Source: JBFMDN01 sp040753915
GTDB lineage: Bacteria > Desulfobacterota > Desulfomonilia > Desulfomonilales > Desulfomonilaceae
Length of the DNA stretch: 64,000 nt
Direction: 5' to 3'
NCBI GenBank assembly: GCA_040753915.1
Contig: JBFMDN010000022.1
Coordinates: forward strand, 16,870 to 80,869
Below the pieces are notes generated by a model. It did no database searches. It was given only the letters and a program-made list of their open reading frames with translations, and was not told the origin of the DNA. Every line of letters starts with the position of its first letter. Position 1 is the stretch's first letter. Both the position numbers and the translations under genes were made by a program. Below are positions 17,820-27,794 of the stretch, one piece after another.

Positions 17820-19127
17820 ATGTCGATATTGGCTCTGATACTGCTTGGTATAATCTTCTTGATTCTCCTGAACGGAGTGTTCGCTTGCATGGAGATCGCT
17901 TTAGTATCTGTTTCGAAGGCTCGTCTCCGACGCTTGGAACAAGAGAACCACCCTGGTGCCAAAGCGGCTTTGTTCCTGCACAACAATATGGACAACTTCT
18001 TTGCCACAGTCCAGATCGGGATCACGTTCGTCGCTACGCTCTCAGCGGCTATCGGAGGGGATTCATCCGTGGAGCTGTTTACCCCCCTCTTGGAAGCCCT
18101 CGGAATAGACCCTTCTTCGTCCGTCGGCCGCGTCGTGGCTCTTATGGGAGTGACGATCTGCATATCGTATGTGAGCCTTGTCATAGGCGAGCTGGTTCCG
18201 AAGTCACTGGCCCGTAGATACCCTGGTAGAATCAGCACATTTCTTGCTGGTTTCTTCAAATCGTTCTCAATGCTGATGGCTCCCGTAATTAAAATCCTCT
18301 CCGGGTCAACCTCTTTGATATTGAAAATCCTGATGATTCCCGAGACCAAAGAAGCAGCGAACGTCACAGCCGAAGAATTCAGGATCATGGCGTCGGAGCT
18401 TGTAGACAATCGCCAGATATCCCAACAAGTCCATGACATACTAGTCCGGGCCAGCAGGCTGGCACAGACCCGCGTACAAGACGTTATGGTTCCGCGGCCG
18501 AAGATACTAAGCGTGAAAGTTGAGTCCGAAGACGACCCTGAAATTCGGAGCAAAACCTTGGCCATGTACAGGAAGCACCCGTTCACAAATTTCCCTGTTA
18601 CTGACATGCAAGGAGAGAATGTACTTGGAGTAATCAATGTGAAGGATTTACTATTGGAAGACCGTCCCTCCAAGATGCTCATAAGGCCGGTGACATTCAG
18701 CTCTCCCGGGCTGACCTTGGATCGCCTCTTGGCAACCATGCAACGGAATCATACCCAGATATCCGTGGTGGTTGACGAGTACGGCATCATCGACGGTCTC
18801 ATAACAATCGAGGACATTTTGGAGGAATTTGTGGGGGAAATAGTCAGTGACGTGTCCCGTCGTACGCTTCCGATTGCCCCATCCACCGGCAGGGAACCGG
18901 AACCTGTGGTAGAGGGCACGATCAGCCTTCACGAGCTGCGGGAATCAGTGTCGATTTGCTTGCCCCCCTCAACGGATTATTCGACCCTGGCAGGGTTCCT
19001 GATGCAAAGTTTGGGACGAATTCCCACCCCCGGCGATTCTGTAGATTACGAGGGCTGGCGTTTTGAAGTTACCGAAATGGACGGCAATCGCATCAGGAAG
19101 GTCAGAGTCATTGCCTTGGAAAAGTGA
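17820..19127 (+). CDS. CorC/HlyC family transporter (DUF21, CBS pair, CorC_HlyC domain)
   Basis: 435 residues: an N-terminal CNNM/DUF21 membrane region (LALILLGIIFLILLNGVFAC, then GELVPKSLARRYPG), two CBS domains (VMVPRPKILSV to NFPVTDMQGENVLG, and HTQISVVVDEYGIIDGLITI), and a C-terminal CorC_HlyC regulatory domain (DYSTLAGFLMQSLGRIPTPGD). GGAGGT lies seven bases before the ATG. Members are linked to Mg/Co efflux and magnesium homeostasis rather than haemolysis. It stands alone. Confidence 0.9.
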   Translation: MSILALILLGIIFLILLNGVFACMEIALVSVSKARLRRLEQENHPGAKAALFLHNNMDNFFATVQIGITFVATLSAAIGGDSSVELFTPLLEALGIDPSSSVGRVVALMGVTICISYVSLVIGELVPKSLARRYPGRISTFLAGFFKSFSMLMAPVIKILSGSTSLILKILMIPETKEAANVTAEEFRIMASELVDNRQISQQVHDILVRASRLAQTRVQDVMVPRPKILSVKVESEDDPEIRSKTLAMYRKHPFTNFPVTDMQGENVLGVINVKDLLLEDRPSKMLIRPVTFSSPGLTLDRLLATMQRNHTQISVVVDEYGIIDGLITIEDILEEFVGEIVSDVSRRTLPIAPSTGREPEPVVEGTISLHELRESVSICLPPSTDYSTLAGFLMQSLGRIPTPGDSVDYEGWRFEVTEMDGNRIRKVRVIALEK

Positions 19128-19531
19128 CCGGCACGATGCCCGGCTGACATCTGGAATGAATAGGAATACCGGTGTCTGAGCCCAACAGGAAATGATGAAA
19201 CTGCTTTTGATCCGGCCGGTGGCCCTTGCTGAGTCCGAAGGTTGCAGCAAAAGGGTGATCATGGGTACTTGCCCCATGCAAGTCGACATCGCCAGACATC
19301 GTGCGGGACGTGACATCGTGGCGAGCGTGCGCGAAATCGGTCGACCAGAAAGGACTGGCAAAACTCCCGCACACCTGAATCAACCCGAACCGGGGAGATC
19401 GCGGTGAACGGTCACTTTTGTGGTTCTTTCTGGCAAATCACTCCTTCGTCATTAAATTATATGGTTAGAGCATTGATGAGCTTGCCTGACGAATGATTCG
19501 GGAAGGTCACCAGTCCCGGGGGCTGCATATC
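19128..19531. other. intergenic region without recognisable gene
   Basis: About 400 bases with short open frames in both strands but no codon pattern, ribosome site or motif that I can support. Presumably holds the promoter of the ABC exporter genes. Confidence 0.5.
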
Positions 19532-20365
19532 ATGATAGAAGTCATGGGATTGACCAAACAGTATGGCTCCATAAAGGCGCTCGACAACCTCTCTTTCAGA
19601 GTGGAACGGGGAAGCGTGTTCGGCCTTCTCGGACCCAATGGCGCCGGCAAGACAACCACAATAAAGATACTGACGACCCTTTCGAAACCCGATGGGGGAA
19701 GAGCCGTCATAGCCGGGCATGATGTCGTAAAGGAACCCGTCTCTGTCAAACGGCTGATGGGGGTCATGCCGCAAGAGAATAACCTCGACCGGGAGCTCAC
19801 CGCATACGAAAACCTCCTGATCTACAGCATGCTGTATGAAGTGCCCGACCGTGAGGCAAAGATCCACTGGTGCCTTAATCTCGTCGATCTTTGGGCCCGG
19901 CGGGATGAACTGCTCATGCGATTCTCGGGCGGCATGCAACGACGCCTTCTCATTGCGAGGGCCCTTCTGACCGAGCCGTCGGTACTGTTCCTCGACGAGC
20001 CGTCTATCGGCCTGGATCCCCAGATCAGACGTCAGTTGTGGGACATCATACGCAAGACTCGCATTGACGGCCGGACTGTTGTGATCACCACGCACTACAT
20101 TGAAGAAGCCGAAGCGCTCTGCGATCACGTTGGCATTCTCAACAAAGGCGCACTCATAGCGCTTGACACCCCAGATAACCTGAAGGCGACCCTGGGGGAG
20201 TATATCGTCGAGTTCGTAAATGATGACGGCAAGCTCGTACAACAGATGTGCAAGGATCGTGAGGAGGCCACCAATATGGTGCTCTGTACGGACTGCGAGG
20301 TCAGGATACGGCGGTCGAATCTCGAGGACGTATTCGTCAAATTGACCGGGGAGCGTATCGAATGA
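19532..20365 (+). CDS. ABC-2 type exporter ATP-binding protein (DrrA/NodI-like)
   Basis: 277 residues with Walker A GPNGAGKTTT, signature RFSGGMQRR, Walker B VLFLDEPSIGLD and TTHYIEEAEALCD. The C-terminal extension ending in SNLEDVFVKLTGERIE is typical of DrrA/NodI/CcmA-type exporter ATPases. ATG at 19532 starts the domain; an upstream ATG at 19493 would add 13 residues of no family character. It overlaps the permease gene by four bases. Substrate unknown; polysaccharide, lipid or drug export are all possible. Confidence 0.85.
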   Translation: MIEVMGLTKQYGSIKALDNLSFRVERGSVFGLLGPNGAGKTTTIKILTTLSKPDGGRAVIAGHDVVKEPVSVKRLMGVMPQENNLDRELTAYENLLIYSMLYEVPDREAKIHWCLNLVDLWARRDELLMRFSGGMQRRLLIARALLTEPSVLFLDEPSIGLDPQIRRQLWDIIRKTRIDGRTVVITTHYIEEAEALCDHVGILNKGALIALDTPDNLKATLGEYIVEFVNDDGKLVQQMCKDREEATNMVLCTDCEVRIRRSNLEDVFVKLTGERIE

Positions 20366-21108
20366 TCAGGGGCGCATGGTATCCTATTTTTCTTCGCGAG
20401 ATGCTCCTGTTCAAGAGACAACTCCTGAGGATCAGCTATCTCTTTTCCGCTATGCTTATACCGATTATTTATCTTCTTACCTTCGGTCTGGGCCTAGGCC
20501 GGATGGTGCAGATTAAGGGCACAGACTATCTGAGCTACTTGATTCCTGGGCTCGTTGCGTTGACTTCAATGATGAACTCTTACACATGGGTGGCCAACGC
20601 CCTCAACCTTAACCGACTGTACTTCAAGAACTTTCAGGTTTTCATCCAAGCACCCATCCCGCCTTCGGCCATCATGATTGGAGAAGTGCTGGCCGGAATG
20701 GTGAAGGGACTGTTCGCCTCGGGCCTCATCTTGATCGTCGGGCTTGTTACGACTCGCAATTTATCGATCACACCGCTGTTCGTGCCGACTCTTCTGCTCA
20801 ATTGTTTCCTCTTCTCCAGTCTTGGGGTGATCACTGGCATGATTACAAAGTCGCACGAAGATACGGCCACTTATAACAACTTCTTCATTCTGCCAATGGC
20901 GTTTTTCAGCGGGACTTTCTTTCCAGTGGATCGGATACCGCAACCGCTTCAAGCAGTGGTCTGGATCTTCCCATTGACACACGCCAACGTTCTAATTCGT
21001 GAGAATTCCCTTGATTTGTATGGCTTGATATCGCTGGCGGTTCTTGTTCTGTATGCGATTATCTTCTTTATCATCGGTTCCCTACTGATCCGGAATTACG
21101 GTGAATAG
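20362..21108 (+). CDS. ABC-2 type transporter permease (NodJ/DrrB-like)
   Basis: 248 residues with six membrane segments and the ABC-2 signature around ILPMAFFSGTFFPVDRIPQP, followed by LTHANVLIRE. The start ATGA overlaps the upstream ATPase stop. Together they form a complete half-transporter exporter. The gene ends 68 bases before the terminal repeat of a large insertion element. Confidence 0.85.
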   Translation: MIRGAWYPIFLREMLLFKRQLLRISYLFSAMLIPIIYLLTFGLGLGRMVQIKGTDYLSYLIPGLVALTSMMNSYTWVANALNLNRLYFKNFQVFIQAPIPPSAIMIGEVLAGMVKGLFASGLILIVGLVTTRNLSITPLFVPTLLLNCFLFSSLGVITGMITKSHEDTATYNNFFILPMAFFSGTFFPVDRIPQPLQAVVWIFPLTHANVLIRENSLDLYGLISLAVLVLYAIIFFIIGSLLIRNYGE

Positions 21109-21375
21109 CCGTTGGGGGTCAAGTCGTGTTTCTTGATTTCTCTGTTCTCCCGACACCCGAGCATCCTCGGCTTTAAGACTCATCTTCGACAGTGCTCACT
21201 TTTGGTACAGTTGTAAGTAGCTGAGATCATGGTGCCCCATTTTTTAGCACCCTTCTAACTTATTGACATTATTAAGTAGCGTTTCCGGCTCGACTCCAAA
21301 ATGTAGTGCCGAAAAAGTGATTGGCTCTTGGAAATTCCGCTTGATCTATAGGCAGGATGGGACGATCATGCTCTC

Positions 21376-21408
21376 ATGTTTATACGAAAGAAGCGTAGTG
21401 TGCCCGAT
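21376..21408 (+). pseudogene. 5' fragment of the split IS1634-type transposase
   Basis: ATG at 21376 begins MFIRKKRSVPD, which has the look of the N-terminus of IS1634-family transposases, then runs into the IS21 end and a stop. It lies about 185 bases inside the left terminal repeat, as expected. The join to the 3' part would still lack some family residues, so a small deletion may have occurred. Confidence 0.55.
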
Positions 21409-21768
21409 GTCAACTACTTTTGTGCATCGGCGACAATTATTTTTGTGCATGGTTGATGGTTGCTATCCGGCGTCCTGGAGGAAGCCGGGGCTTGTTCTGC
21501 CTGGTCAGTTGTCCTCCTTGATGTTTTCCTTGTGGGTCTGGATGAGCGCATGGTCGGCCACGGTTCCGTCAAAGTCTTTTCGCTTGCGCGGCGTGATTGA
21601 GAGAGAGTATCACGGCTGTGGGGGGAACTGGTGGGGGAACGCTGACGGTTGGGGGGGCCGGATAGTGATATTGTGTCTTTGCACAGGTTCTTGCGGGGAG
21701 TCAGGACGTGGGTATGGCGTGGTAGCGGGATTCTGGATTCCCGCTGGAGGGGTGAGGAGGGTTGTGTG

Positions 21769-23524
21769 TTACAGACCGATCAGCTTGAGGGCAAGATGGG
21801 TCTTGAAAGAGAGCCATCGGAGTGTCTTTGCGATATTGGTGGCGCCGCATCTGCGCAGTATGGTGATGGCGAGATTTCTCAAGGTGGCCATGACACGTGG
21901 AGCAGTTCCCGTCCTTATCTGTGAGCGATCTTCGCGAAAGGTCTCATCTCGTATCCAATGAAGTCCGTTTTCAATCGCCCAATGTGTGCGGTTGAGTGCA
22001 AGGACACGCTCGGGTGATGCCTGGTCTGGTGTCAGGCTGGTGATTCCATAGGCTATTTCACAGGGTTCTTTGTTCTTTTTCAGGTGGGTCACTTCGCGGC
22101 GGACACAAAAGACTTGTCCGACGTGGGGGAAGTCGACATAGTCGTTGATTTCTTGGCTGGTCCAGATGCTTCTGACCTCGAGCCGTCCGTGACCCTTATC
22201 GATGGTTTGGTGCTGAGGGGGGAAAAGCGACCAGGTTAAGGTCTGCGATGGCTTCCAGCACAGAAGGCTGGTTATCTTTGACTGTGAAGACGTAGTCGGC
22301 CTTCTTCTCTTCTACCACGTAGTCGGCAGTTGCTCTTTGTGTGTGCATGGCGTCTGCGGTGACTACGGTGCCTTCGAGCGGCACAGGGTCCAACAGCTCC
22401 CTGATCACCGGGATTTCATTGGTAGTGGATGGGATCTGTTGCTGGGCCAGGACGGCACCTTGAGCGGGGGAAAATGCCGAAAGAAGCTTCACCTGACCGT
22501 TGGCACTGCGAGCACCCTTGAGGGTTTTTCCATCCACTGACGCAACCAACCCTCGTTGCACCGTGGACTGGACCCAATCCGAGACAGCACGGTCTACCGC
22601 ATTCGCATCGACGGCCTGGATGAAACGGCGGATTGCCGGCTCACTTGGCGCATCATAGAGTCCGGTTTTGGGATTTTTTCGGCATCTGAGGCGCTTACGC
22701 ATCTTTTGGGAACATGCCTGACCCCACTGCGCCATGGCGTCGAAGCTGGTGGCGCCACACAGTGTGGCACAGATGGCAATAGACAAGATGGCGAGCTTGT
22801 TGTGGCGAATTCCCCGAGGCATGCGACAGTCGGGGATCGCGAGCAGGGCCTTATGCAGCAAGTCGGCATGGCTGTACGGGAGTTTCATGGATGTGACCGT
22901 TGGTTTGAGCTCCATCTGGACATAAGGGTCGGCCAGCTTTTGGGTTGCATCTGGTCGAAGGTGACGGACAAAAACTGATTTGATGCATCCGTGATGGGTG
23001 TAGGTTCCGTGGTGATTGGCAAATCCACGGGTGTTTCCGAGAAAGAGCCACCCTGCGGCTTTGTAGCAGGTCCCCCGATAGAATCGGGGATCGACAAAAG
23101 TTTCTACGAGGTAGATGGGATGGCCGTGAGCGGCCTGCCAGTCATCAGACAAGCGTTTCAGGTTGAGGGCAAGCACTCGGGAGGCAAGATTGGGAACATT
23201 GACGTCGGGCAAAATAAGGAAGCGGCAATTGTTTGCCACCAGAGGAAGGCGCTGGAGCTTCAGTGCCTCAGTCCACCCGATCCATTGGTCTCGTGCTCCA
23301 CATTTGAGCGCCGCGGCGCCCCATCCCAACAGTGCGAGCCAACGGTCCCGGTAAACGGCAACGTACCGCAGGGACTGTCCGATGAGGGAATGGAAGCCGA
23401 GATAGTGGTGCCGCTTCATGAGGCTGTTCCAAACAGACCGTTCCGAAGAGGTCACCAAACGGACCTCCACGCACCTGACCATCTCTCGCTGTGCTCTCGG
23501 TTCTCCAGGTGATGAATGATCCAT
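21769..23524 (-). pseudogene. DUF4338-ISAs1 fusion transposase with a frameshift (inner element)
   Basis: The N-terminal ~210 residues resemble DUF4338, the domain of Druantia DruA (LMKRHHYLGFHSLIGQSLRY, VETFVDPRFYRGTCYKAAGW). The C-terminal part is an ISAs1 (H-repeat) DDE transposase (SVDGKTLKGARSANG, VTADAMHTQRATADYV). The first frame stops at 22196; the second, ending at 21769, carries WAIENGLHWIRDETFREDRS. They join at a TTTTCCCCCC run near 22210-22220: dropping one C restores the family DKGHGRLEVR sequence. Either a one-base insertion killed the gene, or slippage on the run is used. AAGGGGGGC precedes the ATG at 23524. Element ends not resolved. Confidence 0.8.
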
Positions 23525-23592
23525 GCCCCCCTTCTAGACAATTTCGGCTGGGATGTCCAGAAAAAAGCGCACAATGATGCAAATACCGCGGG

Positions 23593-24342
23593 TTATCGCC
23601 TACAATGACATAGCCCTGCATGGTCGGCCCGATAGCTCGGTCCGGTGAGCTCGAGGATGGTACAGTGGTGTACCAGCCGGTCGATGGCGGCAGCGGTGGT
23701 CAGGGGATCCTTGAAGATCTTGTCCCACTGGGAGAAGACGCGGTTGGAGGTGATAAGCACACTCCTGCGCTCGTATCGCTCGGCAAGGAACGTGAAGAGC
23801 ACCTCCATCTCTTCGGGCTGTTGCTGCACGTAACCGATGTCGTCGATGATGACCGCCTCGAATCGATCCAGGCGGCGCATTTCCCGTTCCAGGGCAAGAG
23901 CTCTCTTGGCCACGAGCAGCCCCTGCACCAGACTGTAGGCAGGGGTGAAGAGTACCGAGTGCCCTCGGTGGATAAGCTCCTGACCGATGGCACAGATGAG
24001 ATGGGTCTTGCCCCGTCCCGGCAGTCCGAAGGCGAGGACATTCTCGGCCCGCTTCAGAAAATGTCCTTGAACCAGTACGGGCAATTGTTGCCTGACCCTC
24101 TCGGACAGCCTTGCCGTATCCACGGTGCTCAACGTCTTCGCTGCCGGAAGGTGAGAGGCCTTGAGCACGCGCTCTACCTTACGCACCCTCCGCTCCTCGA
24201 TCTCCAGCTCCACCAGGTGGCCCAAGTATCGTGAGAAATCCCACCCCTCTCGCCTGGCAATCTCTGCCGCCTCCTCGTAATGGAGGGCAAACGACAGCAG
24301 CTTCACGGCACGCAGCAGCAACGCAAGGCCCGCTTGGCTCAT
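23593..24342 (-). CDS. istB: IS21-family helper ATPase IstB
   Basis: 249 residues with Walker A GLPGRGKTHL, Walker B AVIIDDIGYVQQ and sensor SVLITSNRVFSQWD, as in DnaA/DnaC-like IstB helper proteins that deliver DNA to the IstA transposase. The start overlaps the istA stop (ATGA). The last nine or so residues (HAGLCHCRR) are unlike the family end (usually about TGPSYR), possibly because the DUF4338-ISAs1 element inserted near the stop codon. Confidence 0.9.
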   Translation of the reverse strand: MSQAGLALLLRAVKLLSFALHYEEAAEIARREGWDFSRYLGHLVELEIEERRVRKVERVLKASHLPAAKTLSTVDTARLSERVRQQLPVLVQGHFLKRAENVLAFGLPGRGKTHLICAIGQELIHRGHSVLFTPAYSLVQGLLVAKRALALEREMRRLDRFEAVIIDDIGYVQQQPEEMEVLFTFLAERYERRSVLITSNRVFSQWDKIFKDPLTTAAAIDRLVHHCTILELTGPSYRADHAGLCHCRR

Positions 24343-25862
24343 AATGCCACCTCCCGGTCTGTGGCCAGTAGTGCATCGTAGCCTGATAGGTCTACCTCGA
24401 AGGCCTCCATTTGAGGAGGAGCCGGTTCCCTGCCGGCATCCATCAGGTTCTTCACGTTCTCCATGGTCACGGGCGAGCCGTCTTCCATCACCAACTGCAG
24501 CGCTGCTTCCACCTCAGTCTCCATGGTGGATGCGGCCAAGTGGAGGATACGCAGATACCCAAGAGCTGCCTTGCGTTCATCGTGTACTCCGCACAAGGCG
24601 TCGTACGCCTTGCGAAAAATCAGCGAGGGAAACAGGTCCTCCCGATATTTGAAGAGTCTGAAGGCCCCTGGTTTGCGTACCAAGGACCAGATGATATGCC
24701 GGTAGTTGATCCGGTGACCCCCTCTGCCCAGAAGCCGCCCCACGCTCAACTGAAGCGTGCTCCCGTAGAATACCTCCAGTCTGTCGTCATAGATTCTGAC
24801 CTTTACCATCTCGCCGATGAGCCGAGACGGAACCGAATAGATGTTGTTCTTAACCGAGATGGTGCTGTGGGAACTCACCCGCACCTGCGTTTCGGTGAAT
24901 TCGGGAAGTCGGTCCACCCGTAGGGGATTCATCGCCTCCATCTCGTGCTGCAGCCGCTTGGTTCTCACGCGATTGGCCTTATCCAAGGCCTCCGCCAACC
25001 ATTGTTCATATTCCTGGACACTCTCGAAATCGCTCGAACCTCTTAGGAGAAGGTGCTGCTTGAGCCTCCGCTTCAGAGCTCCGTTGAGCGCTTCCACGTC
25101 CCCGTTCTGCTCCTTTGCCCCGGGCGTTATGGTTCGGGGCTCCATGCCAAGCTCTTGGATGAAACGGACATACTCCTCGTTGAACGCACGCATGCGTTCG
25201 GTGAGATTATGCGTAGCAGCCGTGGAATTGTCCGTCTGGTGATACCGGGGAACACGCCCCAGTCGAAACAACGCAGCCTGAACATCCCCCTTGAGCGCTG
25301 CCAACGATTCTGACCGGCAAATGGTGACCCATTCCCAGTTGGAATACGGCAGCACCACATGGCACAACATGTGCGGAAATGCCTCTCCCCCTATGGTCAC
25401 CCGCAGCTTGCTCCCCCAGGTGAAGTCCGTCTGCATCGCCTCCCCCGGACGATGCTCCTGAGGAAAAAAGACCGCACGGTCAGGCCCCTCTGTGGCTCGC
25501 CACTGCTTCAATCGCCGCTGAAACGTCCTGACCTGCCCCGGATCATACCGATCCGGATACCGGTCCAGCAGATCCTCAAAGAGCGCCTTGCCTTCCAACT
25601 CCGGAGCATCTCGCAGACGCTCGGCGATCTCCGGCCAGTCCTCCTCGAACGGATCCGGCCGCGTGCGCCATGTCCGAGGTTCCTTCAACTCCGACGGCAG
25701 CTTCCCCAGCTTCAGGTATTTTGACCCGGTATTCCGGCTCATACCCGCTCGAAGAGCCGACTTTCCTTTCTTGCCTGTCTTCCCATACTCCTTCATCAGT
25801 TTCCTCACTTGAGCATCCGTTGTCCCCAAGTAATGCCCCTCCTCATCCAAAATGACGGGCAT
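24339..25862 (-). CDS. istA: IS21-family transposase IstA
   Basis: 507 residues with an N-terminal helix-turn-helix (SRNTGSKYLKLGKLP), an RNase H-fold DDE core with Asp in MQTDFTWG, Asp in HQTDNSTA and Glu in KEQNGDVEALNGALKRRL, and a C-terminal beta-barrel domain. Full length for the family and apparently intact, so the element could still be active if istB functions. The ATG at 25862 lies about 26 bases inside the inner right-end repeat. Confidence 0.9.
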   Translation of the reverse strand: MPVILDEEGHYLGTTDAQVRKLMKEYGKTGKKGKSALRAGMSRNTGSKYLKLGKLPSELKEPRTWRTRPDPFEEDWPEIAERLRDAPELEGKALFEDLLDRYPDRYDPGQVRTFQRRLKQWRATEGPDRAVFFPQEHRPGEAMQTDFTWGSKLRVTIGGEAFPHMLCHVVLPYSNWEWVTICRSESLAALKGDVQAALFRLGRVPRYHQTDNSTAATHNLTERMRAFNEEYVRFIQELGMEPRTITPGAKEQNGDVEALNGALKRRLKQHLLLRGSSDFESVQEYEQWLAEALDKANRVRTKRLQHEMEAMNPLRVDRLPEFTETQVRVSSHSTISVKNNIYSVPSRLIGEMVKVRIYDDRLEVFYGSTLQLSVGRLLGRGGHRINYRHIIWSLVRKPGAFRLFKYREDLFPSLIFRKAYDALCGVHDERKAALGYLRILHLAASTMETEVEAALQLVMEDGSPVTMENVKNLMDAGREPAPPQMEAFEVDLSGYDALLATDREVAL

Positions 25863-25925
25863 CCTTATCAGACAACTCCCCCCGTTGCATGCACAAGTCT
25901 AATTGTCGTCCCCCCTCAAATGTAA

Positions 25926-27512
25926 TTGTCGCTCAACAAAGGCCAGAAGGTCCGTCAGGAAGTGATCGCAACCCTGGGCCGCGCCGACAAGCTCTTAGCC
26001 ACCGGAGAGATCGACGGTCTCATGCGAAGTCTGGCCAAGTTCAGCCAAACTCTTCGCGTTGTCGAAGCAAGCCGAGCGCCGGACCTCGAAGCTCAGAGTT
26101 CCCGTCAGTGGGGGCCAGCACTGGTCTTCCGTCGCTTGTGGGAGAACCAAGGTCTTCCCGAGATCATCCGTAAGCTCTCTTCTGACCGCAAGTTCGGGCT
26201 TGACGTGGAGCGGGTGAGCTTCGCCATGGCCTTACAGCGGCTCTGCGAGCCGGGCTCCGATCTCGGGGGCTCCCAATGGGTAACAACGGTGGAAGCGCCG
26301 GGGTTCGGCGAGCTTTCGCTGCAGCACTTCTACCGCACCGCAACGTTCCTCGCCGAGGTCCGTGGAGAGATCGAGACCGAGTTGTCCTTGCAGGACCGGA
26401 ACCTGTTCACTCAAGACTTCGACCTGATGTTCATCGACACCACAAGTGTGTACGGGTACCGAGACGAGGAGAACGAGCTCTTCCGCCGGGGACACTCCCG
26501 AGATCACAGACCGGATCTTCCTCAGTTGGTCCTCTGCGTCGTGGTCAACGCCACTGGGTGGCCCGTGGCATGGGAGGTGTTCCCAGGTAACACCGCTGAT
26601 CTACGTGCCATGGAGAAGATGGTGAAGCGGCTGCGCAAGCGCCTGTCCATCCGTAACGTTGTGGTAGTTGCGGATCGTGGCATGATCTCCAAGGACAGCA
26701 TCAAGCTCCTCGCTGAAGACGCCGAGGCTCCCTTCGACTACATCCTTGGATGTCGGATGCGGCGTCAGAAGGAGGTTAACGATGAAGTGCTCTCTAGAGC
26801 GGGGCGGTACCATCCCGTTGCGGACAACCTTGACGTGAAGGAAGTCCTGGTGGGAGAACGGCGCTACGTTGTGTGCCGTAACCTCATCGAAGCCAAGAAG
26901 GATAAGGCCGCCCGGGAAGCGATCATCGAGAAGCTGAAAGGCATCATCGCCAAGGACGGAGCCAAGTCCTTGGTGGGTAACCGTGGCTACGCGAGGTTCG
27001 TCAAGATAGACAAGAAGAGCGTGTCCATCAACCGCGATGCAGTGGAAGCGGATGCGAGGCTTGACGGCAAGTTCGTGCTTACCACCAACACCTCTCTTCC
27101 CCCAGCCGAGGTTGCTCTCACCTACAAGAGCCTTTGGAGAGTGGAGCGCACGTTCCGGGAGCAGAAGTCCACGCTGGAAGTGCGGCCGATCTACCATCGA
27201 TGCCCTTACAACTCAATCGGCCACATCGCAGCAAGCTTCTTGGCCTTGCGGCTGGAAGTGGGTCTCCAACGTCGTCTGGACGAGAGGAAGGTGGAGATCT
27301 CTTGGCCGGATCTCATGCGGGACCTGAGACAAGTCCACAGCGTGATCGTGGAACTCGAGGGCATGCGGTACCGACTTCGCACGTCAATGGTGGGGACAAG
27401 CTACCAAGCCTTCCAGGCGGCAGGGGTGCGCCCACCCGAGACGGTAACGCTTCTGGGTCCCGTGCCGGTGGACCCTCCATCCACCGAGCCCGTTCAGATG
27501 AGCCTACTGTAG
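25926..27512 (+). pseudogene. IS1634-family transposase, N-terminus removed by IS21
   Basis: 528 residues readable from a TTG that lies in the IS21 end, so translation from here is doubtful. The DDE core is intact: Asp in FIDTTSVYGY, Asp in VVADRGMISKDS and Glu in LWRVERTFREQKSTLEVRPI, with the IS1634 insertion between the second Asp and the Glu. The family N-terminus up to KVRQEVIATLGRAD is mostly missing, and its beginning is found at 21376. Fifteen-base terminal repeat follows at 27573. Confidence 0.8.
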
Positions 27513-27794
27513 TGCCAACCTCTTTTCGCGCGCCTGTAGGTAGCTGATTCAATAGGACTTTACATTTTTTGGTGTCGAAGATGAGTCAAAAATGTTGGTC
27601 CTTGCCAAGAACAAGTCTCTCTTCTGCTGTACTTTCCCCAAGTCGCGCCTCTGGAAGATAAGGCTGATGGAAAAATGAACCATAAACTCACTCGAAACCG
27701 CCCAAACCTGTACCGTTTGGCGATAGGCTCCTAGGCAAGCCAGCAGCGCAACTCTCCGCCAAATCGAGAACTGCATCTTCGACCGCCATCTTTA

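Larger units (their letters stand above)
21408..25931 (-). mobile_element. IS21-family element inserted in the IS1634 transposase (middle element)
   Basis: The two ends carry tandem imperfect repeats in inverted orientation. CGACAATTA-TTT-TTGTGCATG (21431-21451) matches the reverse complement of 25888-25908 (CGACAATTA-GAC-TTGTGCATG). GTCAACTACTTTTG (21409-21422) matches 25917-25930 in reverse complement with three mismatches. Multiple terminal repeats are a known IS21 feature. istA and istB lie inside next to the right end; the extra 2 kb at the left end is the DUF4338-ISAs1 element. Exact tips are uncertain by a few bases. Confidence 0.7.
21177..27587. mobile_element. IS1634-type element split by nested insertions (outer element)
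   Basis: GACTCATCTTCGACA at 21177-21191 is found as its exact reverse complement at 27573-27587, 60 bases after the stop of an IS1634-like transposase. Inside, the transposase start (MFIRKKR...) at 21376 is separated from the rest of the gene (from 25926) by about 4.5 kb of other insertion sequences. The 15-base terminal repeats are directly seen; their assignment to IS1634 rests on the transposase family. No clear target duplication is visible. Confidence 0.75.

Noticed and set aside
21263..21961. 232-residue plus-strand frame over the IS ends
   Set aside because: Spans the IS1634 left end, the IS21 end repeats and the ISAs1 3' part on the opposite strand; not a coherent protein.
23536..23600. 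Possible left end of IS21 just after istB (GACAATTT at 23536)
   Set aside because: The match to the right-end repeats is much poorer than that at 21409-21451.
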